A stretch of DNA of 44,315 nucleotides. Source: Parvularia atlantis (lineage: Eukaryota > Opisthokonta > Rotosphaerida). The stretch is from the NCBI GenBank assembly GCA_943704415.1, contig CALSCO010002395.1:1-44315 (forward strand), given 5' to 3'. Made by a program: the position numbers and the translations under genes. The notes beneath the pieces were generated by a model, which was given only the letters and a program-made list of their open reading frames with translations, was not told where the DNA came from and did no database searches. This document shows positions 1-12,000 of the stretch, piece after piece (position 1 is the stretch's first letter; every line of letters starts with the position of its first letter).

Positions 1-1467
<1,467 letters not shown>

Positions 1468-1672
1468 GTCCGCTGCTCTGTGCGCATGGCGGGGGAAGTA
1501 CAGCAACACAGCATTGCACACGCCGTGTGCGAGACGGCGGTGTCCTCGGTCGGCGGCCCGTCTCGTGAGCGCGGAGGCTCAGAGGTTGAGGGCACGCGAC
1601 GTCAACGGATGCTGTGCACATGTTCCTCCAATAAGTTCATTCTAGCAAGCGCCGCACGTGCGTGTGCACGAC

Positions 1673-3276
1673 TCAGTAGAAGCCGAGCGACGGCGGCGCG
1701 ACGGCGGCGGCGGTGACGGTGACCGTCACGATCGCCGCAAAGATCATCATCTGTGTCCTCCGAGTCGTCAGCCCGCCGCCCGACGTGCGCACGCACGGCG
1801 CGGGGCGGGCGCGCACCCGCAGCGTCAGGCCCCGGTGGATCTTGAGGATCTCGGGCACGGCAATCTTCTCGGTCACCCCGTTCCGGGTGCGAGTGCCGAA
1901 GCTGGGCAGGCTAGTTAGAAGCAGACTGACGCGGCTGGGCACGCACCCGGCACGCCGGTTTCACAAGCCCGTCTGGCTGATGACCGCGCGCGTGAACGCG
2001 TACGGCACGAGCGGCAGCACGGCGAGGCGTGCCCAGCGTGTCTGGCTCGAGAAGAGCAGGGACAGGAACAATGCGAGGATGCAGATCTGCGCATAATGAT
2101 AGCGCGGTGTCAGCGCCGCGCTGGGTTGGCAAGCGCGCGCACGCCACCGTCAGCACGACCGCGTGGATTAGATACTCACGCTGCACCGCCCCGTCCACAT
2201 TGGTCGTCATCGCGCGGCGCTTGAAACGCGGGAAGCTGTCGGTCAGCATCAGGTTGAAGATCTCCTGTTGCGCCTCTGCCGCGGCGCGTAGTCGCTGAGC
2301 CCCTCGCACGCGTGTAACGCACGCGCCTGCCCGCACCAAAGAACGGCGAAAAGTCATCCATCTTCTCGTCCACGACGCGCATCATCTTGAGCGCCGCGCC
2401 TTGCTCGATGTTGACCGCGCTGCCAGCCTTGTCGATCACGAACTTGTTGACGATTGCCTGCGCGCGTTGTCAGCGACGCGAGCGGACGGTGCGGGGGGAG
2501 AGACGCGCACCCGCGCCAGCGCGCGCTCCGACCGCGGCGCGTCGGGCGTGTACGTGACCGAGTACAGAGACAGCGCGTCGAACGACGTGCCTGACTCGGA
2601 GCGCGTGTCCGAGTTGTGCGCCATGCTCGGGTGCTTCCGCGCCTGCGCGGCGGCCATGGGTGCGGGCGGCTCGGCGACCGGCGCCGCGGCGGCTTGCGTG
2701 ATCTCCGCGCCGAGGCCGAGGTCGCTGAAGTCGTCCTCGGGCTCGCTGCCGGACGGCGCGTTGCCGTCACGGTTGCCGGCGCCGGCGGGCGCGGGGATGC
2801 CCTCCTCCTCGTAGCCGGCACTGAGCGAGTCGTTGTGCGTGCTCATGAGCGTAGTGCGCTCATTCGCGCGGTGCGTGTGCCGCTCGAGCTCGTGCTCGCG
2901 CTTCTGGCGCTTGTCGACCATGCGGCGTAGTTTCTCGGCCGCGGCCCTGCGCATGGACGCGGCCGTCAGCTGCCACGCAGCGGCACACGTGACGGCATGC
3001 GGCGCACCAGAACTTGAGGTTCTCGACCGAGTTCTCCTCGACCAGGAACGCGCGGAAGCAGTTGCGCGAGACGGGCACCTTGGTCTTGTTTCGCAGGACG
3101 TCGATCAGGCGGATCTCGGGCAGATCCAGCACGGCGCTCCAGCGGAAGAAGTTGCCCGACGACGACCGGCGCAGCTCGCCGAGCGGACGCGGCGGCGCCG
3201 AGCGACGCGACACGCCCACGGTCGGCAGTGACGTCGCCGAGGTCGCGACGCCGGCCTCAAGCGACGTGTGCGACAT
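1673..3276 (-). CDS. RGS-domain protein with C-terminal membrane segments (Rax1-like layout)
   Basis: Seven exons close in phase to 402 residues: 3276-3008, 2946-2511, 2457-2337, 2275-2187, 2086-1965, 1910-1817 and 1750-1673. The first half of an RGS domain is clear (LPEIRLIDVL, CFRAFLVEENSVENLKFW). A long polar, acidic, low-complexity insert of about 120 residues follows. The domain then finishes with AIVNKFV, a VNIEQGAALKMM helix and IFNLMLTDSFPRFKRR. Downstream are a hydrophobic stretch (ICILALFLSLLF with VLPLVPYAF) and a terminal one (MMIFAAIVTVTVTAAAV). RGS domains usually speed GTP hydrolysis by G-alpha subunits. An RGS domain followed by C-terminal membrane helices recalls fungal Rax1, but that is inferred from layout only. 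The 100-nt intron at 2087-2186 is the least certain junction. The Met at 3276 is the first that precedes the domain. Confidence 0.78.
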
Positions 3277-3510
3277 GCCTGCGACGGCGCGTTTCAGCCG
3301 CCCGTGCGCTTGGGCAGCGAGGTGCGCGTGCTGCGTGCGGAAGAGGGCGTCAAAAGGGAGGCAAAAAAAGGGGTGGCGGCAGACACAAGGCCGTGCGTGC
3401 GGCACGAGCATGGGGAGTGATGCGAAGGAAAAAAAGGCAACAACAATGACAGATTGCGGCGCGGCGGGATTCGAGCGACTGTTTGGCGCCGTCGGCTGAG
3501 CGCACCGTGT

Positions 3511-3564
<54 letters not shown>

Positions 3565-3698
3565 GCTCCCCTGCGCGCCGTCCCCCCTTCCCTCTCTCTC
3601 GCACGCACTTTGCCGACGCGCGCGCCCGCCCGCCCCGCACAGGTCACGTGCGCACAGGCCGACGAGGACAGGGGAAGAAGAAGGGAAAAGAAAAAAAA
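3277..3698. promoter_or_regulatory. Shared 5' region between the divergent RGS and PP2A-scaffold genes
   Basis: This 422-bp stretch separates two divergent start codons and is the longest gene-free interval in the window. It holds a pure (TC)24 tract, several A-rich runs around 3361-3450 and an A-rich block (GAAAAG then nine A) directly before the PP2A-scaffold ATG. I see no convincing exon. Open frames here are low-complexity translations of the repeat. It probably contains both core promoters and 5' UTRs. Confidence 0.55.
3513..3561. repeat. (TC)24 microsatellite upstream of the PP2A-scaffold gene
   Basis: An uninterrupted TC dinucleotide run lies 138 bp before the ATG at 3699. In other eukaryotes CT/GAGA tracts near promoters can exclude nucleosomes or bind GAGA-type factors. 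Here that is only a possibility. Length variation between strains is likely. Confidence 0.95.
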
Positions 3699-6248
3699 AT
3701 GCCCTTCACGGAGGAGGACGCGCTGTACCCGATCGCGGTGCTCATCGACGAGCTCAAGCACGAGGTGCGGCCCGCCGGCCGGCGCCGTGAGGGGCGCGCA
3801 TCGCTCATGAGAAACGGCCGCGACGCGCAGGACGTGCAGCTGCGCCTCAACGCCATTCGCCGCCTCTCGACCATCGCACTCGCGCTCGGCACGGACCGCA
3901 CGCGCCTCGAGCTCGTGCCCTTCCTGAGCGGTGCGCGCCCTCTGCCAGCCGTGCGCACGTCAGCGCTGACGTGCGCGGCCGGCAGAGGCCATCGACGACG
4001 AGGACGAGATCCTCCTGGCGCTGGCTGAGGAGCTGGGCAAGTTCACGGAGCTGATCGGCGGCCCTGAGCACATCCCCGTGCTGCTGCCGCCGCTCGAGAA
4101 CCTGGCGGCGCAGGAGGAGACGGTCGTGCGCGAGAAGGTGCGGGCGCGGGCGGCGGGGCGTCCCACAAGCGCGGTGGCGTCATCGGTGTCGTGACGCAGG
4201 CCGTCGAGTCGATCAACAAGCTGTGCCTGCTGGCCAAGGACGACGCGCTCGTGCGCGACTTTGTGCCGATGGCCAAGCGCCTCTCGGCCGCCGAGTTCTT
4301 CACGTCACGCACGTCCGCGTGCGGCTTGTACGCGACGCTGTACGGCCGCGTCGGCGCCGAGCACCGCGACGCGCTGCGGGCGTGCGTTGCCGCTGTCATT
4401 GCGGCGCTCGGCCGACGGCTTATCGCGCTCGTGCGCGCAGGATCTACGCCCAGCTGTGCAAGGACGAGACGCCGATGGTCCGCCGGGCCGCGGCCACGCA
4501 CCTCAAGGACTTGGTCAAGAAGCTGACCAAGGAGCACCTGGTCAAGGACGTTGTTCCAATGTTTGCCGTGCTCGCGGCCGACGAGCACGTGCGTTCTGCT
4601 CGTTCTCGGCGCGCCATTCTACCGCGCTCACGCTCACACGCACGCCGCACCGCTCGCCAGGACTCGGTGCGCCTGCTCGTCATCCCGGCCTGCGTCGCCA
4701 TGGCGTCGATGCTGCAGCCAGCCGAGAGCAAGGCACGCCGGACCGTGCGCGCCAGTCTTTCCTGCTGCCGTTGACGGCCTGCATCGCGCAACAGGCGCAC
4801 CTGCTCGCTCAGGTCAAGGCCCTCGCTGGGGACAAGTCGTGGCGCGTGCGGTATATGACGGCCGACAACTTTGTCGACGTGCGTGCTCCCCGCCGCGGCT
4901 GCGCTTCTCCGGCTCAGTGGCGCACGCCGCGCCCAGGTCGCCATCGCGCTCGGGGACGACATCACCAAGCAGGAGCTCGTGACGGCCTACGTTGCGCTGC
5001 TGCGCGACAACGAGGCCGAGGTCCGGACCGCGGCCGCGGCCAAGGTGCCCGGCTTCAGCAAGCTCATCGTCGCCAAGGACGACACGTCGGTCGTGGTCAA
5101 GCAGATCCTGCCGTGTGTCAAGGAGCTTGTGACGGACACGTCGCAGCACGTGCGCGCGTCGCTCGCGCAGCACATCAGCGCGCTGTCGCCCATCCTGGGC
5201 AAGGCGAGGTGCGCCGTGCTTTGCGCGCGTGGTGCCTGTGCTCACAAACGCACGCAGCACGATCGAGCACCTCCTGCCGCTGTTCTTGCAGCTACTCAAG
5301 GACGAGTTTCCGGACGTGCGCCTCAACATCATCTCGAAGCTGGACTTTGTCAACGAGGGTGCGCACGCCGTGCGTTGCAGGGCGACCAGGCTCATGTCGA
5401 CGCGCGCGCTAGTGATCGGCATTGAGCTGCTCTCGCAGTCGCTCCTGCCGGCTATCGTCGAGCTGGCCGAGGACAAGCAGTGGCGTGTGCGCCTGGCCAT
5501 CATCGAGTACATCCCGCTCCTCGCCAAGCAGCTGGTGCGCGCGCCGGCCTCACCCGTGCGCCAGGCTCACGCGCGGTGCTCCCCGCAGGGTGTTGAGTTT
5601 TTCGACGACAAGCTCTCGAGCTTGTGCATGTCGTGGCTGGGCGACTCGGTCTTCTCGATCCGCGATGCGGCCGCGCTTAACCTGAAGAAGCTGGCCGAGG
5701 TGTTTGGGCCCGCGTGGGCACAGCAAGCGATCGTGCCCAAGGTGCGTGCGCGCACGTGCGGGCTGCAGCACGCGCCCTGGCGCTCACGCCCGTACAGGTC
5801 ATCGGCATGAGCACACACTCCAACTACCTCTACCGCATGACGACGCTGCTGGCCGTGCGGGTGCGGCAAGCCTGTGGCGCTTGCGCCTGCGTGCGCTGTG
5901 GCTGATCGCGCCGCATCACGCGCGCACACAGACACTGTCCGAGGTGCTGAGCGCACAGGTCATCGTTGACTCGATGCTACCGACCATCCTCAACCTGGCC
6001 AAGGACCCGATCCCCAACATCCGCTTCAACGTCGCCAAGACGCTCGAAAAGGTCATTGGCGCGCTCAGCAGCACGCACAAGAGCGTGATCGACGCGAGCA
6101 TCAAGGTTCGCCGTGCCTGCCGCGCGTGCTTAACGTCCACTGACGCCGACGGGCGGCGCCGCCACAGCCCATGCTCGACACGCTCACCAAGGACGCAGAC
6201 CAAGACGTGCGCTTCTTCGCCGCGCAAGCACTGTCAAAAGCAAACTGA
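3699..6248 (+). CDS. PPP2R1A: PP2A 65-kDa regulatory (scaffold) subunit A
   Basis: Fourteen exons sum to exactly 588 codons (587 residues; human PR65 has 589). The protein is built of about 15 HEAT repeats and scaffolds the catalytic and B subunits of protein phosphatase 2A. Almost every repeat matches PR65 by eye: [11 protein letters not shown] near the start, [84 protein letters not shown]-like and FNVAKTLEK. The 13 introns are 49-77 nt. The one at 4733-4794 fits the family length only if spliced as GC-AG (AAG then GCACGC). The ATG at 3699 directly follows an A-tract. The neighbour at 6394 is convergent, 145 bp away. Confidence 0.97.
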
Positions 6249-6393
6249 GCGGGTCGGTACCTGGTCGGGTGAATCGGTCGGCGCGGCGTCTTGTTTCTCC
6301 CTATCTTTCCCCCTCCTGTGCGCGCCCCGCGCGGCCGCATGCGGGCCTGCGCGTGTGTGTGTGTCGTGGGACGGAGGAAGGATCGGCATGAGC

Positions 6394-9019
6394 TACAAGT
6401 GCGCGCGCGCGTCGAGCAGGTGCTCGTCCAGAAAGCGCAGCATCAGCTGGGCGTGCGCTACCTCGGTCTTGCTCGCCTTGAAGACGTGGCCCTCGCCCGC
6501 GGGAAAGAACGTCACGCACAAGCTGAAACCCGCGCAGCACCGTCAGACCGACCGCAGAGAGGTCTTTTCGAGCGCGCCGCACCGCTTGCGCGCAGCGAGC
6601 GCCTCGGCCATGCGCAGCGACTGCGCAACGGGCACGCTGTGCAGTCGCTGCGCATGAGTGTGATCCAGCGCGCAAGGGGCATGGCAGCACGCGCGCACCG
6701 CGTGTCGCCGCGTCCGTGCGCAATCAGCACGGGCCGCGTGATGCGGTCGACGCGCGACAGCGGCGAGATGCGCTGCAGAAACGCGCGCACGGCCGGGTCG
6801 CGCTCGTCGCCATACTCGGGCCTGCCGCGGCTGCGTGAGGCGCAGTTGTGCAGTGCACAGAGCGCTGCGCACCGCCGCAGGTCGCGCCGGTACTCGGCCG
6901 TGCTCTCGAGGAAGGCAACGTAGTCGCTGATGCCGCACGTCGAGAGGCCGCAGCGCAGGCGCACGCCGTACTCGGCCAGCGCGGCGTACACAAGGTAGCC
7001 GCCGTCTGAGAGCCCCGCGCGAGTAAGCAGCGCGCGGTCGCAGCAGGCGCGCGACGCACACGAGCGACCCATCACAGCCACGCGCGACGCGTCAAGGTCG
7101 GGCTGCGATGCGATCCAGTCCAGCACGGCGCCGACGTCGCTGAGCTCGGGCGTGAGCGGTTCACGCAGTGGTAACGGCCGCGCGACGCACCGCACAGAGT
7201 CCTCACGCTTGAGTTGGTCGTCGAGCGCGGCGTAGCGGTGCCCGTAGCCGGTTGAGCCGCGCACGTTGGGCGCGATCACGGCGATGCCTCGATCGCCGAG
7301 CGCCTGCTCAGCACCATCAGCGCGCAAGGTCCGGTTGCGCCCAAGGACGCGCCTGGAAGGGCAGAGCGTGGTTCGACGGGAGGAACGTGGGGCGGTGTTG
7401 CGACGCGGGCCCGCCGTGCAGGTACACGACGACAGGGCTGCGATGCCACACCTGGCGCGTCGGCTGCGAGCACAGCAACGTGTGAGCCAGGCGTGTCACG
7501 GCAATTCGCGCGAGGCAGCGCACGCACGCGGTGCACAAACGCAGGCACGGCCAGACCGTCGAATGACGTGACGCGGACGATCTCGGGGTCGACGGCGCGC
7601 GGGAAAGACGGCGGCAGGGCGGTCGTCGTCCACTGCGTCCACGTCTGGCGACGACAGAGAGAGTTAGTCGTGCGACGGCATGTCGCGTCGGCGTTGCACC
7701 TGTGTCGCGAGATCGACCGTCCACAGGTCGCCGGGCGAGTGCACGCTCTCGATGTCGACGGCGAGCGCGCGCCCGTCCGCCTTTGGTGCGATCGCGTGCA
7801 CGACGCCTTCGCGCGGCTGCGCGCCCGTTCACGTCCAGACGCACGCGCGCGGGCAGCACGCACCAGCGGCACGGCCTCGACGGCGTCACGCGCAGTCGAC
7901 CACAGGTGCAGCCGCGACCGCCCGTCCTCGTTGCTCACGAAGACGACGCGTTCGTCACAGTCGTCCTTCCCCACACGCGGCAGCACCGCCATCAGCTCGA
8001 CGTCCCACGCGACCGCGCCGCTGAGCACACGCGCCGTCCGCGCGCCCGTGTCGACGGCGACGAGGCGGTCGAGGTCGCCGCTGACGTCGGCGATCGCGTA
8101 CACGACGCGCTGCGCACGCGCCCGATCAGGCGACGAGACGCGTCCACGACGCGACACGCAACGGCGTCACGAGGGCTGAACGCAGCCGCCGCGACGGCAG
8201 CAGGCGCGTTGTCGATGCCGGCGAAGACGTCGCTGACGGCGCCGCTGTCGATCTGGCGACGTTGACGGACGACGATCAGCAGCAGCAGCAGCACCAACGA
8301 GGCAACGAGGCAGCAGCAGCAGACGGCGCACGTCGACGATGTGCAGCGACGCGCGCGAGACGGTGACGAAGCAGAGCACGAGCAGCCGCGTCTCGCTGCT
8401 GTCGAAGCCGAGCGCGCGCCACGTGCCAGCGCGCTGCGTGACGGGCCGCGCCGTCCTCGCGACGTCGTCCGCGTCGGCTGCGACGTCGCGTCGATGTCAC
8501 GTCGATGTCGCGTCGATGTCGCGTCGATGCGGAACACGCACCGACCCACACGTCGCCGTCGCGTCCCGTGCGCCGCGTGCTCGTGAAGGCGACGCGACGG
8601 CGCGACGGCGCCACGACGACCTGGCGCCACGTCGCGCGTTGTTGGCGCCACTTCCTTCCTTCCTTCATCCGGCGCCACCCTCGACGCACCGCATCGGTGC
8701 GCGCCGCGCCGTCCGTCGCCCACGCACCCGCGCCGCCGCCCGCCCCCAGCGCCACCACCAGCAGCTGGAAGCGCTCGGCGCCGCCGCCGGCGTCGACGCG
8801 CGCGAGGCCCGTGCGCGGCCCGAGCGCGTGCCACGCCGCGACCGGCCACGGCGCGTCGGTGAGGCGCCGCGGCCGCGCGCCCGGCGACAACAGGGACACG
8901 GCCTGGTCCACACCGCGCCGCCGCGAGCGCACGATTGCCGTCAGCGCGGGCGCGCCCGTCGCTGCGTCGTGGCCCCAGCCCTGCAGACGTGGACCGCGCA
9001 TCGCGATCGCCTGCTCCAT
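6394..9019 (-). CDS. S9 (prolyl oligopeptidase) family serine peptidase
   Basis: Fourteen exons close in phase to 625 residues. The N-terminal half is a beta-propeller-type domain with WD-like/TolB-like blades (for example RVAFTSTRRTGRDGDVWV, AAFSPRDA, RVVFVSNEDGRSRLHLWS). The C-terminal half is an alpha/beta hydrolase: VVVYLHGGPASQ oxyanion strand, VIAPNVRGSTGYG, catalytic Ser in GRSYGGYL (about residue 476), Asp in AHGRGDTRVP (about 560) and His in GEGHVF (about 592). The codon for the Tyr after the catalytic Ser is split by the intron at 7006-7059. The layout matches the acylaminoacyl-peptidase or dipeptidyl-peptidase group of COG1506. No signal peptide is visible, so a cytosolic enzyme is likely. 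The intron at 7304-7352 must be GC-AG (CAG then GCGCGT) to keep the FQALGDRG strand intact. Its start lies 37 bp from the stop of the next gene. Confidence 0.9.
8484..8530. repeat. 12-nt minisatellite inside an S9-peptidase intron
   Basis: About four tandem copies of a 12-nt unit (core GTCGATGTCRCGTC on the plus strand) fill most of the intron at 8478-8541. They have no coding role, and they leave the acceptor and donor intact. Confidence 0.75.
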
Positions 9020-9056
9020 CTTCTGCGTCGACGAACAAACTGCGACTCACTCGTCT

Positions 9057-12000
9057 CTACCGGAACTGCGTGAAGGCGCCCGGCGCGGCCCCCGTCGCCC
9101 CGCCGCCGCCAAACGCGCTCGCGGCGCCACCAAACGCCGTCGGAGGGCTGCGGTGCGCACGATCAGCAAGCACAGCCGAGATCAGCAGCGCCAGGCGAAC
9201 GCACCGCTGCTGTGCGAGCGCCGCAAATCCGCCCGCTGGGGCGCCCGGAGGCGCGCCGAACGCGGGTGCAGGCGCGGACGACACTGGGCGGCCAAACGCG
9301 CCAAAGGGAGACGGCGCATTGCCCGCCGCGCCCAGCGAGGATGCCTGGCCAAACGCCGGTGCCGGTGCCGCGCGGGCGGCCGCGCCAAAGCCGAGCGCCG
9401 ACGGCTGACCGAAGGCCGGCGTGGGCAAGCCAAAGGCCGATGAGCCGGTGCCGCCGGCGAAGGCCGATGGCTGGCCAAAGGCGGATGCGGTCGGCTTGCT
9501 GGCGAACGGCGAGGCCTGGCCGAGTGCTGAGGGCTGGCCGAACGTCGACGAGCCAAAGGCAGACGGCGACGCCACGGTCCCGAACGTCGACGTTGGCGCG
9601 GGCGTGACCGGCTTGCCAAAGGCGCCGAACGGCGAGGCTGCAGTGTTGCCGAGCTGAGCGGGCTGGCCAAACGCCGGTGCTTGCGCGGCTTGCCCGAAGG
9701 GTGTCGCGGCCTGGCCGAAGCCTTGCGCGGGTGACGATGTCGCGGCGAGGGCTTGCCCGAACGGGCTTGTTGGACGCGCAGCTTGGCCGAACGGTGATGC
9801 TGCGGGCTGGGCCTGGCCAAAGGGTGCGGGCGCGGTCTGGGCCTGGCTAAATGGCGATGCTTGACCGAATGGCGACGCGGCCGGCTGAGCTGCTGACGGT
9901 TGTACTTGGCCAAACGCGGCTGCATGGCCAAAAGGTGAGGCGGCCGCAGCCGGCTGACCACCGAGCGACAGCTGGCCAAACGCGGGAGCGCTGTCGGCCT
10001 TGGCGACGGGCGTGCCGAACGCAGACGTGGCAGGCTTGGCATTGGCAGCAGCGGGCGTGCCGAACGCCGTTGTCGCAGGCTTCACGTCGGCAGCAGCAGG
10101 AGTGCTGAAGGCTGACGCGGCAGGCTTCACGTCGGCAGCAGCAGGAGCGCCGAATGCAGACGCAACAGGCTTCACGTCAGAAGGAGCGCCAAAGGGCGAT
10201 GCGGCAGGCTTGCTTGCCGCGGGCTGGTCGCCGAGCGAGAGCTGGCCGAACGCGGGGGTGCTGTCGGCCTTGGCAGCGGGCGTGGCGAACGCTGTTGTCG
10301 TAGGCTTGGTGTCAGCCGAAGCGGGTGTGCCGAAGAGCGACGTCACGGGCTTACTTGCCGCGGGCTGACCACCGAGAGACAGCTGACCGAAAGCGGGAGT
10401 GCTGTCCGGCTTGGCAGCGGGTGTGCCGAACGCAGACGCGGCAGATTTGTCGGCGTCAGAAGGAGCGCCAAAGGGCGATGCGGCAGGCTTGCTTGCCGCG
10501 GGCTGGTCGCCGAGCGAGAGCTGGCCGAACGCGGGGGTGCTGTCGGGCTTGGCAGCGGGCGTGGCGAACGCCGTTGTCGTAGGCTTGGTGTCAGCCGAAG
10601 CGGGTGTGCCGAAGAGCGACGTCACGGGCTTACTTGCCGCGGGCTGACCACCGAGAGACAGCTGACCGAAAGCGGGAGTGCTGTCCGGCTTGGCAGCGGG
10701 TGTGCCGAACGCAGACGCGGCAGATTTGTCGGCGTCAGAAGGAGCGCCAAAGGGCGATGCGGCAGGCTTGCTTGCCGCGGGCTGGTCGCCGAGCGAGAGC
10801 TGGCCGAACGCGGGGGTGCTGTCGGCCTTGGCGACGGGCGTGCCGAACGCAGACGTGGCAGGCTTGGCATTGGCAGCAGCGGGTGTGCCGAACGTCATTG
10901 TCGCAGGCTTCACGTCGGCAGCAGCAGGAGTGCTGAAGGCTGATGCAGCAGGCTTCACGTCGGCAGCAGCAGGAGCGCCGAATGCAGACGCAACAGGCTT
11001 CACGTCAGAAGGAGCGCCAAAGGGCGATGCGGCAGGCTTGCTTGCCGNNNNNNTCACGTCGGCAGCAGCAGGAGCGCCGAATGCAGACGCAACAGGCTTC
11101 ACGTCAGAAGGAGCGCCAAAGGGCGATGCGGCAGGCTTGCTTGCAGCGGGCTGGCCGCCGAGCGAGTGCTTGCCAAAGGCCGGTGCGCTGGCCGTCTTGG
11201 CAGCGGGCGTGGCGAGCGCCGTTGTGGTTGCAGGCTTCGTGTCGGCAGCAGGGGCGCCAAACGTAAACTGGCCAAATGCGGGTGCGCTGCTGGGGGCGAC
11301 TGCGGCGGGCTCGGGCATGCTGGCCAGTGCCGCGTCGGACGACGCCACTGACGCGCCGAACGAGAACGCTGTCGGCGCAGGCTGCACGGGCTGGGCCGGC
11401 TGGGCGGCGGCAGGAACGGCCGGTGAGGGCACCGCCGCCGCAAACAAGAAGCTGGTGGGCGCGGCTGCAGTGGTCGGGGCGGGCGCTAGCGTCGAGGTCG
11501 TGCTCGCGCTCAACGTCTTGCTCGGAGTCGTGGCGGCGGCCTTCGCTGGCGATGCGGCCGACTGCGCCTTGACAAGTGCGACCGCCGTGGCGCGGCGCTG
11601 GAGGGCCTGATGAAGCATGGGCCGCGTGAGCCAAGCTCCGTAGTGTACAGACCGCCCGCACCTGACGCAGTGCCTCTTCCGCGCCGACAGCGTCCGAGAC
11701 CGCGGGCGCCGGGCGCGGCAGCTTGCTCGCGCGCTGCAGGAGACTGCCGAGCGTGACCTTGGTCCCGACGCGGCTCACCTGCGTGTGTCGCGCTCAGGCC
11801 ACACGCGGCAGATGTGCGTGATCGCACCGACTGCTCGAGCGCATTGAGGCGCGGCTGGAGGCCCAGCATCGTCCTGCGCTGCGTCATGATGATGTCGCGC
11901 AAAGCAGAGACAGATGCGTCGCGGCCGAGCATCGCCGCGGCTGCATCGCGCTTGGTGTTCGCCTTGCTCTCGAGATACTCGAGCTTCTGCACCACACGCT

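Noticed and set aside
1468-1672. Possible extra exon extending DDAH past 1467 by a GTGAGT donor
   Set aside because: The reading beyond it has no family match, and the protein already ends just after the catalytic Cys, as in the family. The 205-bp interval between convergent stops shows nothing else.
8332-8477. Suspected frameshift in the propeller of the S9 peptidase
   Set aside because: It arose from a misread of the reverse complement. With the correct bases (CAG CGC GCT GGC) the exon is open and in phase from TARPVTQRAG to LHIVD.
8484-8530. Repeats that might suggest a CRISPR array
   Set aside because: The unit is only 12 nt, has no spacers, lies within a spliceosomal intron and is in a eukaryotic genome.
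10678-11610. Plus-strand Ala/Gly/Ser-rich ORF crossing the N gap
   Set aside because: It follows the same repeat units as the minus-strand FG region. Codon bias leaves the antisense frame open, and no independent gene signal is seen.
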